A stretch of DNA of 64,000 nt. Source: UBA11512 sp964623895. Lineage in GTDB: Bacteria > Bacillota > Clostridia > Oscillospirales > CAG-272. Where the stretch lies: positions 1 to 64,000 of the forward strand of contig CAZUWA010000001.1 in the NCBI GenBank assembly GCA_964623895.1. The letters are read 5' to 3'. The notes under the pieces are model-generated. The model did no database searches. It saw only the letters and a list, made by a program, of their open reading frames with translations, and was not told where the DNA came from. Made by a program: the position numbers and the translations under genes. Position 1 is the first letter of the stretch. Every line of letters starts with the position of its first letter. Shown here in pieces: positions 44,433 to 52,363 of this stretch.

Positions 44433-45598
44433 TGTAATGTATCTCCTTGCAAGAGTTTGTTTAGATATGGATCAACTTTCAAAAACGTCGCAGCAGCCTG
44501 ATACTCTGCGAGTGCGGCCGCTTTTTTTTCTTCAGACACATGTCCCTTGACGGCGCGGATCATAATGTTTTTCGGCGTTTCCTCGGGGTCGATGAGTTCA
44601 ATTGCAGTGACACGGTATCCCTCTGCTTCTAAGCGCTTACAACGCAGAGCATCTGTCAGAGCATCGCACATTTTCTGACGGAACATCGAATGCTCGCTGA
44701 CAAAAGACAGTTCCGAGCAGTCGAGCTGTTTCATCATTTCATGATGACAGCAGGGGGTAGAAAGTATGACATCTGCATCCAAACGAACTGCATTTGAGAG
44801 AACGATATCGGTGGCAATATCGCAGGCATGCAGAGAAATGACCAAATGGATTTTTTCCTTCGGGTCAAAATCAAAGATGTTTCCGCATTCAAACAGCATG
44901 CCGTCAAAATCGAGTTCTTTGGCGGTTTCTTTGCAGAAATCAATGACATCTTTTTTAAGATCCACCCCATACATGATCACTATTCGTCCTTTGAGAACTG
45001 TCAGATAGTAATAGACTGCAAAGGTGAGATAACTTTTTCCGCAACAAAGATCACAAACACGAAGGGGACCTTCTTTAGGAAGAGCGCCATATATGTCGTC
45101 GAGTATCTCTACAAAGCGGTTGATCTGTTTGAATTTTGAACGTTTTTTGTCGTAGATCTCACCACTTTCCGAGCAAACACCGAGCTTTGAAAGAAAACCG
45201 GCAGATTTGATCGGATCAAGAAGATAATGCCGTTCTTTGTTGTTCGCTGTCGCTTTGGCAGTGGGTGCGAAAGAGTGATTGATGCGGTCGTTGATGTGTA
45301 CCTTTCCGTTTTTGGAAATGAGGATTTCACATTCACCGCCGGTGGTAAAGAGGTTGATCTGTCGGTATTCAGAAAGCAGAATATCCAATCGCTCGATGCC
45401 CGGATCTTCCGGAAGATTGATCTGTCGCGCTTTGCCATCGGTATAGAAGGACTCAAGTTGTAAATAGCGGATGCCTCTGATCTCTACAATACGTCCTTGA
45501 CTCTTTTTGATCTCTTTTGATCTTGGGCGACTGAATATGATCTTATTGACGATTTTTTCTGTCAGTGCTTCTCGGATTATTTTTACTGCTTCTTTCAT
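44429..45598 (-). CDS. class I SAM-dependent methyltransferase (Methyltransf_32-like)
   Basis: A methyltransferase of 389 residues from ATG 45598, which has GGGAG 8 bases upstream. An N-terminal domain of about 150 residues (with GRIVEIRGIRYLQLESFYTDGK) precedes the SAM-binding fold: VCDLCCGKSYLTF, YGVDLKKDVIDFC, VISLHACDIATD and the STPCCHHEM segment. Such proteins in Clostridia have no assigned substrate; relatives of the fold modify RNA or small molecules. It heads a two-gene minus-strand unit with nnr and diverges from rsgA. Confidence 0.85.
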   Translation of the reverse strand: MKEAVKIIREALTEKIVNKIIFSRPRSKEIKKSQGRIVEIRGIRYLQLESFYTDGKARQINLPEDPGIERLDILLSEYRQINLFTTGGECEILISKNGKVHINDRINHSFAPTAKATANNKERHYLLDPIKSAGFLSKLGVCSESGEIYDKKRSKFKQINRFVEILDDIYGALPKEGPLRVCDLCCGKSYLTFAVYYYLTVLKGRIVIMYGVDLKKDVIDFCKETAKELDFDGMLFECGNIFDFDPKEKIHLVISLHACDIATDIVLSNAVRLDADVILSTPCCHHEMMKQLDCSELSFVSEHSMFRQKMCDALTDALRCKRLEAEGYRVTAIELIDPEETPKNIMIRAVKGHVSEEKKAAALAEYQAAATFLKVDPYLNKLLQGDTLQ

Positions 45599-45653
45599 GA
45601 CTATTTCTCCCGCTAAAGTGATCTTTTGATCGATATTACTTTGATATACGTTT

Positions 45654-45682
45654 AGTGTAGCAGAAATGGCACTTTTTTTCAA
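45654..45682 (-). promoter_or_regulatory. promoter of the methyltransferase-nnr unit
   Basis: On the minus strand, -35 TTGAAA (45682-45677), a 17-base spacer and TACACT (45659-45654), 55 bases before the start. Confidence 0.65.
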
Positions 45683-45720
45683 TGATTTTTCAAAAAAATT
45701 GCAAATTTTTGGATTTTCAC

Positions 45721-45749
45721 TTGAAACTCACGAAAAAAACAAGTATAAT
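45721..45749 (+). promoter_or_regulatory. promoter of rsgA
   Basis: TTGAAA (45721-45726), a 17-base spacer and TATAAT (45744-45749), 33 bases before the rsgA start. It is divergent from the methyltransferase promoter. Confidence 0.75.
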
Positions 45750-45782
45750 ATTGTCATAACAAAGAAAAAGGACGGTCAAAAA

Positions 45783-46703
45783 ATGGCTTTGAAAGCAAGG
45801 GGAAGAGTGATTGCGTCGGAGGGGGGATTATATTTGATCTATACCGATAGCGGCGAACGGATCTCTTGTAAGCCGCGCGGACGGTTTCGCTACGAAAAGA
45901 TGCGGCTGCTTGTCGGAGACATCGTAACTCTCGGACGAGATGACGGCGGAAACTATGTGATCGATGATATCGGGGCGCGAAAAAATGCCCTCTTGCGTCC
46001 CCCGATGGCAAACTTAGATACTATGTATATCGTCACTGCGGCGGCAAGCCCTACCCCGATCTTTTTGAACATTGACAAGTTGACGTCGATAGCCGAGCAG
46101 AACAAGATCTCTGTTTCAATCGTGGTTACCAAGAGCGATCTGAATGCCGATATGGCTGAAGAACTTGCTACGACCTACGGTAAGGCGGGATATAAAGTAT
46201 ATGTGACGGGTCTTGACGAAACGGAAGCGGCAGATTGTCTGCGTTCTGATATGATCCGTGAGGAGAAAGGAAAGATCTCAACTCTTGCAGGGGCATCCGG
46301 CGTCGGAAAATCGACATTGCTCAATCGTCTTTTCCCGACACTTAAGAGGCAAACAGGTGAGGTTAGTCGCAAGATCGGCAGAGGTCGTCATACGACGCGT
46401 TCGGTCAATCTTTTTCCGACGGCTGAACTTTGTGGGGAAGGAGAAGGCTTTTTTGCCGATACTCCCGGCTTTTCGATGTTGAATTTCGAGAATTATGATT
46501 TTTTTGATGTGGAGGCTCTCCCGTTTAACTTTCCGGAGTTTTTACCTTATCTAGGGCACTGCAAATACACGAAATGTACTCACTGCAAGGAAGAAGGCTG
46601 TCTCATTTTAGAGGAGGTTCAGAAAGGCAATATCGCAAAGACGAGACATAAGAGTTATTGTCTGCTGTACGATCAGTTAAAGAAAAAACATAAATGGGAT
46701 TAA
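45783..46703 (+). CDS. rsgA: ribosome small-subunit-dependent GTPase A
   Basis: RsgA checks late 30S ribosome assembly. From ATG 45783 (AAAAAGGACGG upstream) it has 306 residues; the longer open frame lacks a ribosome site. An N-terminal OB fold (about 1-70) precedes a circularly permuted GTPase with the G4 motif VVTKSDL coming before G1 (G170-ASGVGKST) and G3 (DTPGF). A zinc-binding Cys/His segment (GHCKYTKCTHCKEEGC) ends the protein. spoVM follows, as in the Bacillus rsgA-rpe-thiN-spoVM region, but rpe and thiN are missing between them. Confidence 0.96.
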   Translation: MALKARGRVIASEGGLYLIYTDSGERISCKPRGRFRYEKMRLLVGDIVTLGRDDGGNYVIDDIGARKNALLRPPMANLDTMYIVTAAASPTPIFLNIDKLTSIAEQNKISVSIVVTKSDLNADMAEELATTYGKAGYKVYVTGLDETEAADCLRSDMIREEKGKISTLAGASGVGKSTLLNRLFPTLKRQTGEVSRKIGRGRHTTRSVNLFPTAELCGEGEGFFADTPGFSMLNFENYDFFDVEALPFNFPEFLPYLGHCKYTKCTHCKEEGCLILEEVQKGNIAKTRHKSYCLLYDQLKKKHKWD

Positions 46704-46707
46704 ACCG

Positions 46708-46736
46708 TCACGATTTCCGTTTTTCCTGCATACAAT
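46708..46736 (+). promoter_or_regulatory. candidate sigma-E promoter of spoVM
   Basis: A perfect sigma-E -10, CATACAAT (46729-46736), lies 30 bases before the spoVM ATG. The -35 region 14 bases upstream (TCACGAT, 46708-46714) is a weak match. spoVM is sigma-E dependent in Bacillus. Confidence 0.5.
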
Positions 46737-46766
46737 GTAGCAGGAAATTAAAGGAGAGAGATGGTT

Positions 46767-46850
46767 ATGCGGATACTTGTGATGAAACCGCCGAAGATCT
46801 TTCTTCCGATCATTCGGAAGTGTTTCGGGATCGGCAAGGCAGTTCAATAA
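46767..46850 (+). CDS. spoVM: stage V sporulation protein M (SpoVM), 27 residues
   Basis: SpoVM is an amphipathic helix that senses the curved forespore membrane and anchors the coat ATPase SpoIVA. The 27-codon product opens MRILVMKPPKIF and ends GIGKAVQ. From ATG 46767 it keeps the family's Lys7, Pro9 and Lys10, as in the 26-residue Bacillus protein, and has the same basic/hydrophobic alternation. AAAGGAGAGAG lies upstream; an ATG at 46761 would add Met-Val. It follows rsgA, its usual neighbourhood, and has a sigma-E-type -10 and a terminator of its own. The match is from memory of the family, not a search. Confidence 0.82.
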   Translation: MRILVMKPPKIFLPIIRKCFGIGKAVQ

Positions 46851-46861
46851 AAAGGATCGTT

Positions 46862-46894
46862 AAAAAGAAGTGCAATGACGGCACTTCTTTTTTT
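46862..46894 (+). terminator. intrinsic terminator after spoVM
   Basis: AAGAAGTGC (46865-46873) pairs with GCACTTCTT (46881-46889) around a 7-base loop and runs into TTTTT, beginning 12 bases after the spoVM stop. Confidence 0.85.
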
Positions 46895-46922
46895 ACCGAT
46901 TATTTGAAAGGGAGGTGTTTTT

Positions 46923-47297
46923 TTGGCAGAAGGAACAGGAAAATTACAAGTGGTGACTTTCACCGGTTTTCGGATCTTTCCGCTTGCCGAAGTGACGGTA
47001 CAGATCAGAAGTGAAGAAGGGGAGAACAGTCGGATCTTGGCGGTGCGTAGGACCGATGCATCCGGAAAGAGTCCGCTTATCGATCTGCCGGTCAAAGGCA
47101 TTTCTGATGATCCTTTTGTGCCAAACAGCGATCTTTATACCGTAGAAACATATAAAAAAGGTTTCCAAGCGGTAATTCTGCACGGCGTAAAGGTATTTGA
47201 TGGGGTAACGACAGTACAAAACATAAACATGGTTGCCTTACCTGAACCTTTTGGAGGAGAATTGACGGAATATGACCAAGAGCAGGTGCTATCCTGA
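46923..47297 (+). CDS. small protein resembling the N-terminal region of SleC-type spore lysins
   Basis: A 124-residue protein starting at TTG 46923 after GGGAGGTG. It has one beta-sandwich-like domain of the carboxypeptidase-regulatory type: LQVVTFTGFRIFPLAEVTV, RRTDASGKSPLIDLP, YTVETYKKGFQAVIL and GVTTVQNINMVALPEP. This pattern resembles the N-terminal region of SleC-like proteins as I recall them. There is no signal peptide or membrane helix. It precedes the SpoIID-like gene by 12 bases and is likely co-expressed in sporulation. The family link is an inference. Confidence 0.6.
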   Translation: MAEGTGKLQVVTFTGFRIFPLAEVTVQIRSEEGENSRILAVRRTDASGKSPLIDLPVKGISDDPFVPNSDLYTVETYKKGFQAVILHGVKVFDGVTTVQNINMVALPEPFGGELTEYDQEQVLS

Positions 47298-47309
47298 GGG
47301 AGGAAAAAG

Positions 47310-48722
47310 ATGGCAGAACTTGTTTTACCAACCATTCCGGTGCAGATCGTTGTGCATTTGGGTACGGAAGGCTCGGAAGCGCCCAATATCAGCGTTGGTT
47401 TTTTGGATTACATCGCCAATGTTGCTTCGAACGAGATCTATCCGACTTGGCCGGAAAGTGCGATCGTTGCCAATGTCATTGCACAGGCGTCTTTTGCCCT
47501 CAATCGGGTATATACCGAATTTTACAGGAGCAAGGGTTATGATTATGATATCACTTCTTCTCCTGCTTCCGACCAGACCTATGATCCGACGGGCAGCGTT
47601 TTTGAGAATGTCAGAGAGATCGCGGGAAGATATTTTAACAGTTACATCCGCAGGGTAGGATCGGTCGAACCGCTTTATGCTCTTTACTGCGACGGAAATG
47701 TCACGCAATGTGCAGGACTTTCTCAGTATGGCTCACGCGATCTCGCGGAGCAGGGATTTGAAGCGGTGGAGATCTTACGGTACTATTATGGGGATGATAT
47801 TGAATTGGTGACCGACGTTCCGGTCGCCACGGAGGAAGTGGAGATTGCCTTGCCTTTGGATCTCGGCTCTGTCGGAAACAGCGTTTTTGATGTTCAGCAT
47901 CGTCTGAATCGCATTTCGGTGAATTACCCTGCGATTCCGAAAATTCCCGTGGAGGATGGTATTTTCGGTGAAGAAACGGCACGCTCGGTTCGTGAATTTC
48001 AAAAGATCTTCAACTTGCCGCAGACGGGGATTGTCGATGACGCCACGTGGTATCAGATCAGGGGAATTTTCAATGCCGTGAAAAAGTTGAACGAACTCTT
48101 TTCCGAAGGTCTGACTTTTGAGGATGTTTCATTACAGTATCCCGAATATCTATCGGAAGGGGATAGCGGTGTTTATGTCAGCATCATTCAGTATTATCTC
48201 AATTTCGTAAGCGCCTTTACGACCGATTTTACTGACATTCCGATCAACGGCGTTTATGATGGCGCAACTGTCGAGCAGGTGAAAAATTTCCAGATCTACG
48301 CCGGGCTCGTGCCGACCGGCATTATGGATGTCGATACATGGAACGTGCTTTTTGATATCTATATCGGCATTGTTGAAAATCTTCCTGAGAATGCTGATGA
48401 AGGTGCAGCGCGCCCATTTCCCGGCATTACTTTGCGATTCGGCAACAGTGGGGATGATGTTCTTCTTCTACAACAGTATATCAATACGCTTGCCGAATTT
48501 TATGACACTGTGCCTCAGATTAGTGAGGACGGAATTTTCGGAAGCGAGACAAGGGATGCTGTCTATGCCGTTCAATCGCTTTTTGATCTGACGTTGGACG
48601 GCGCAGTAGATGCCATTACATGGGCGGTCATTGCCGATGAGTATGAAACAATCAGAAAGGGACTTCTTGAAAACGAGGATCAGTTTCCGGGGTATCTTAT
48701 AGAGAGAGGAGAAGGACAATGA
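47310..48722 (+). CDS. SleC/SpoIID-like peptidoglycan-lytic protein with three PG-binding domains
   Basis: A 470-residue protein. The N-terminal 160 residues look like a SpoIID/SleC catalytic domain: YIANVASNEIYPTWPESAI carries the Glu expected of this lytic transglycosylase type, followed by QASFALNRVYTEFYRSKGYDYD and CAGLSQYGSRDLAEQG. Three PG-binding_1 repeats follow (about 185-260, 270-350, 370-455), each with a DGxFGxET or GVYDGATV core. No signal peptide is seen, as for spore proteins made in the mother cell. A role in cortex breakdown at germination is likely. GGGAGGAAAAAG precedes the ATG. It overlaps the next gene by 4 bases. Confidence 0.72.
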   Translation: MAELVLPTIPVQIVVHLGTEGSEAPNISVGFLDYIANVASNEIYPTWPESAIVANVIAQASFALNRVYTEFYRSKGYDYDITSSPASDQTYDPTGSVFENVREIAGRYFNSYIRRVGSVEPLYALYCDGNVTQCAGLSQYGSRDLAEQGFEAVEILRYYYGDDIELVTDVPVATEEVEIALPLDLGSVGNSVFDVQHRLNRISVNYPAIPKIPVEDGIFGEETARSVREFQKIFNLPQTGIVDDATWYQIRGIFNAVKKLNELFSEGLTFEDVSLQYPEYLSEGDSGVYVSIIQYYLNFVSAFTTDFTDIPINGVYDGATVEQVKNFQIYAGLVPTGIMDVDTWNVLFDIYIGIVENLPENADEGAARPFPGITLRFGNSGDDVLLLQQYINTLAEFYDTVPQISEDGIFGSETRDAVYAVQSLFDLTLDGAVDAITWAVIADEYETIRKGLLENEDQFPGYLIERGEGQ

Positions 48723-49225
48723 ACAATTATCCGGTTGAAAGTGTGCAGCGATGGTTGCGGATCATTGAAAGTGGCGGGCAGCCGATTCCGAGAATTTTGG
48801 TTGACGGTGTATATGATCGACAAACGGAAGAAGCAGTGCGTATCTTTCAAGGTATCAACGGTCTACCCTCGACCGGGACGGTGGATTTTGACACATGGAA
48901 TCTGCTGCGCACAGTCAGCAGAGAAATAGAGGAGCAGAACAATGAAAGTGCGCCTATTTATCCGTTTGAATACGCTCTCAAAGACGGAAAGGCGGTAAAG
49001 GGAGACCGTTTTTATCTCATTTACATTATACAGGTGATGATCGACAGTATTGTTGTAAGCTACAACATTCCCCCACAACCGATCACGGGATTATATGACG
49101 ATCAAACGGAGCAAAACATCAGCAGATTGCAGGGAATATGGAATATTCCCGTCACCGGAGAAACGGATAAACAAACATGGAATTATTTGGCGGAAGCATA
49201 TAACGTCAATATGAACAAAGAATGA
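48719..49225 (+). CDS. tandem peptidoglycan-binding domain protein
   Basis: A 168-residue protein made of two PG-binding_1 domains: about 1-65 (VDGVYDRQTEEAVRIFQ, TGTVDFDTWN) and about 85-165 (GLYDDQTEQNISRLQ, TGETDKQTWN). No signal peptide or catalytic domain is seen. It overlaps the upstream lytic gene by 4 bases (ATGA) with GAGAAGGA upstream, so the two are translationally coupled. It could extend the wall-binding surface of that protein. Confidence 0.8.
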   Translation: MNNYPVESVQRWLRIIESGGQPIPRILVDGVYDRQTEEAVRIFQGINGLPSTGTVDFDTWNLLRTVSREIEEQNNESAPIYPFEYALKDGKAVKGDRFYLIYIIQVMIDSIVVSYNIPPQPITGLYDDQTEQNISRLQGIWNIPVTGETDKQTWNYLAEAYNVNMNKE

Positions 49226-49275
49226 ATTGAAAATGTGGCATGTTGACAAAAATCTGTTAAAAAAGCAAAATTGCC

Positions 49276-49304
49276 TTGACAAATTAAAAATCATCTTGTA
49301 AAAT
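49276..49304 (+). promoter_or_regulatory. promoter of the GDPD protein gene
   Basis: TTGACA (49276-49281), a 17-base spacer and TAAAAT (49299-49304). The leader of about 110 bases contains a weak stem (GGACT...AGTCC near 49358-49380) that I cannot assign to a riboswitch class. Confidence 0.65.
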
Positions 49305-49417
49305 GTGTTCAGATGGTTTTCACAAAATAAACATGAACACCGATATCCGAAAAATGGGACTGTTGCTGTTGCAGTAGTCCTATTTTAGGAAATAATCAAG
49401 TGAAAGGATGTAATACG

Positions 49418-52309
49418 ATGTTTATTAAGAGAATGCTTTGCTTTTTTATGGCAGCCCTGTTTATTTTCCCATTGCTCATGGTCGGAGGCTATGCCGAGGA
49501 ATACAAGATCAGCGAGACCGGACTTGTGGCGTGGTATGATGCTGCCAAAAACGCAGGAGACAAATACGATCCCGATGCAACCGTATGGACAGACTTAAAG
49601 GGAGACAACGATATTTCCGTTGCGAAGACAGAAACCAATTATTTTACCGAAAGTGCTTACCACCTTTCAAATGCATCGTATAATTTCCCGAAGGCGATCT
49701 TGGATGTGATCAACGGGGAGGAATTTACTGTCGAAATTAAACTCGGTCAAATCGAAAAGACCGGTTCATCTTTTACGACGCTGATCAACAGCGATGGAAA
49801 TGACAATTTTGCGCTCTTCATTCGAACTTCCGGAGACTATTTAGAATTTAAAGCCTCTTCCAACTCGAGACCAAAATATACAGGTGGAACAGCGTATTTT
49901 GAAGAATCTACCGTAGCGGTGACCTTTTCAATGTCCCAAAAGGTCTGCTCTGTGTATGTGGACGGTGTCGCCATCGGTTCTGTCAATATAACAAAAACGG
50001 TTGGTGCGGCAGGAAATTTGTTCTTTGGACACACCGGAAGTACTAAGGCTCATACGGCAAATTATGAAGGCTTTCGCTTCTATAACCGTGCGTTGACTTC
50101 CGATGAGGTTGCAACCAATGCGAAAGCGGACGGCAATTATGATTTTGACTATGTTGCTCCAAAGGAGTTTGTGAATGTCGGACAGAAAAAGACCAACATT
50201 GCCGGCGGCATTGCTTTTGTGGAAGAGATCCTCACGATGGATCAGGCACAAACGTTTTTAGGCAGAGAGAATATGCCGGCAGTGGCGATCATCTATGTCA
50301 ACAAAGATCTGCTCTTGACCGATGATAAAGGCACGCTCTTGGGCGGCTCGCTTGCGGATTTGATGGCGATGTCCGATAATACTGTTATTCCTGCTTACTA
50401 TGTTAAAGATGATACCACAGTGACGGCATTGCTGGACTATTTGAAGAAAGAAGGTTATGAGGACTTTTATATTATGTCCGACAAACCCGACTTGGTGAAG
50501 GCGGCACGTGCGGAAATGACGATCGCGCGCGGAATCCTTGATTTGACAGCGCAATATGCAGACAAGACAGAGCTTGATAAGGAAGATCTCATAGCGATCA
50601 GAAAATTGGTCTTTTCAAATGACTGCAAGATTGCTGTATTGCCGCAATCTGTTGCTAACAAAGAAGATATCGGCACACTTTGCAAATGGCAGGTTACTCC
50701 TTGGGTGAAGGCAGACAAAGGATTGACCGGAAAGGTCGATGCATTGAGTTTGTTGCTCTCTTCTGCGTATGGCATTATTTCCGATAACACCGAACTGTTG
50801 ACTACTGTCGCAACGAATACTCTGGTCAATGGAACGCTTGCAAGAACACCGGTGATCATCGGGCATAGAGGTCTTGGAGGCATTACGACAGATGCGCCGG
50901 AAAACACTTTAAAAAGTGCGATCTTGGCTTATAATGCCGGTGCAAACGCTGTTGAATTCGATATATATATCACGAAGGACGGTAAAGTCGTTGCCAACCA
51001 TAACTCAACGACGAATAAAATGGCAAATATTTCGGATGACAAATCCGTGTCTGTATCCATTGAAAACAGCAATTATGCCCAGCTCAAGCGGTATTACTAT
51101 ACCGGGTATTTCCTCAAAGATGAAAATGGAGAATTTATTCTCGATGAAAACGGGGAAAAGCAGGTTGACAAAACAATGAGTGTCGATCTGCTTGAAGATT
51201 ACCTGAAGTATTTCAAGGGTAAAGACATTCAGTTGGTGATTGAGATCAAAAGTACTCAGAAAGATCGGATTGTCAAAGCTGTAAAGACATTGATCGATCA
51301 GTACGAAATGTACGATCAGGTGAATATCATCGCTTTTGGAAGAACCAATGCATTTGAGTCATTGCGTGAACTGTATCCGGAAATGAACATCGGCTATCTG
51401 ACAGACAGCACCAATGCCAATAGTGACAGCAATAAAGCGATTCAAGCTGCGCTTTCTGAAATTCAAAAGTACAATATGACGTATAATCCTTCAAAGAAGG
51501 GATATACATCTGCCTTCGTGCGTGCTGCGACTTACAGAGGGGTTACCACGTGGCCTTGGACATTCTATAACGACAGTGAGATTTATCAATACATCACCTA
51601 CGGACACGCAGGTATCACTACTGACTACTCTACGATGATCACCGATTTTGTGCGTGATTTAAAGGCAACTTCTCCGGAAAATTGTGCGTCGGGCAGCAGT
51701 TTTGAAATTACCGTCAGCAAAATGACATATGGCAGAGAAGATATCATTGGTCTTGATGAGAATACCGAGATCATTCTCGTCGGTGGGGAAGAACTGGTCG
51801 ATAAGCTCGATGGCAACAAGATCACACTGCGTGATGGTGCAGAGGGAACGCTTTATTACATGGTCTCTTACAAACAGACGATGAATAAAGATTACAACTA
51901 CACGATCTATACCCAGCCGATCGCTGTCAATGTCGGCGGCACAGTTGCCGAAGGAGTCATCGTGACGGGATATGAAGGATATGTCACCGAAAATGAAGTA
52001 GAACTGTTCATCCGTTTTTCAGTGAGTTCGATTGGTAAAAAGATTTCTTTGACGGTCGGAGAAAAGACGGAAGAACTTACGGTTACAGAAAAAGGTGTGT
52101 CTGTGAAACTTGCAAAGACGGCACTGAATGAAAGGATTACCATTCGCTTCGGTGAAGAGACTATAGTTGAGTATTCGCTGAATGATTATTTGACCGCGGT
52201 AAGTGCTCTTGAAAGTGCCACCACCGAGCAAAAAGCCGTTGCAAACGCGCTGTTGAATGGTGTGAATTACGGACAGTATCTCACGACAGTTAAAAAAGAA
52301 GAGGAGTAA
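49418..52309 (+). CDS. secreted glycerophosphodiester phosphodiesterase with LamG-like domain
   Basis: A 963-residue exported protein. From ATG 49418 (AAAGGA upstream) it has a signal peptide ending near GGYA-EE (about residue 26). A concanavalin/LamG-like domain follows (about 35-240; LVAWYDAAKN to FRFYNRALTSDEV), then a linker region of about 230 residues. A GDPD barrel (about 478-755) has GHRGLGG, APENTLKS, VEFDIYITKDGKVV with the metal ligands, and ANHN. The last 200 residues are beta-rich and unassigned. It has no sortase motif. It could release glycerol phosphate from lipids or teichoic acid outside the cell. Confidence 0.88.
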   Translation: MFIKRMLCFFMAALFIFPLLMVGGYAEEYKISETGLVAWYDAAKNAGDKYDPDATVWTDLKGDNDISVAKTETNYFTESAYHLSNASYNFPKAILDVINGEEFTVEIKLGQIEKTGSSFTTLINSDGNDNFALFIRTSGDYLEFKASSNSRPKYTGGTAYFEESTVAVTFSMSQKVCSVYVDGVAIGSVNITKTVGAAGNLFFGHTGSTKAHTANYEGFRFYNRALTSDEVATNAKADGNYDFDYVAPKEFVNVGQKKTNIAGGIAFVEEILTMDQAQTFLGRENMPAVAIIYVNKDLLLTDDKGTLLGGSLADLMAMSDNTVIPAYYVKDDTTVTALLDYLKKEGYEDFYIMSDKPDLVKAARAEMTIARGILDLTAQYADKTELDKEDLIAIRKLVFSNDCKIAVLPQSVANKEDIGTLCKWQVTPWVKADKGLTGKVDALSLLLSSAYGIISDNTELLTTVATNTLVNGTLARTPVIIGHRGLGGITTDAPENTLKSAILAYNAGANAVEFDIYITKDGKVVANHNSTTNKMANISDDKSVSVSIENSNYAQLKRYYYTGYFLKDENGEFILDENGEKQVDKTMSVDLLEDYLKYFKGKDIQLVIEIKSTQKDRIVKAVKTLIDQYEMYDQVNIIAFGRTNAFESLRELYPEMNIGYLTDSTNANSDSNKAIQAALSEIQKYNMTYNPSKKGYTSAFVRAATYRGVTTWPWTFYNDSEIYQYITYGHAGITTDYSTMITDFVRDLKATSPENCASGSSFEITVSKMTYGREDIIGLDENTEIILVGGEELVDKLDGNKITLRDGAEGTLYYMVSYKQTMNKDYNYTIYTQPIAVNVGGTVAEGVIVTGYEGYVTENEVELFIRFSVSSIGKKISLTVGEKTEELTVTEKGVSVKLAKTALNERITIRFGEETIVEYSLNDYLTAVSALESATTEQKAVANALLNGVNYGQYLTTVKKEEE

Positions 52310-52363
52310 TAACGCTTTTTGCTTCATCTGCGGATAGATGGATCACAACTGCATTTGAATAAC

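Noticed and set aside
46694..47014. 106-codon open frame on the plus strand
   Set aside because: It runs through spoVM, its terminator and the start of the next gene in a different frame, without a ribosome site.
49305..49417. Possible riboswitch in the leader of the GDPD gene
   Set aside because: Only a weak 5-base-pair stem is visible and no known riboswitch core can be matched by eye.
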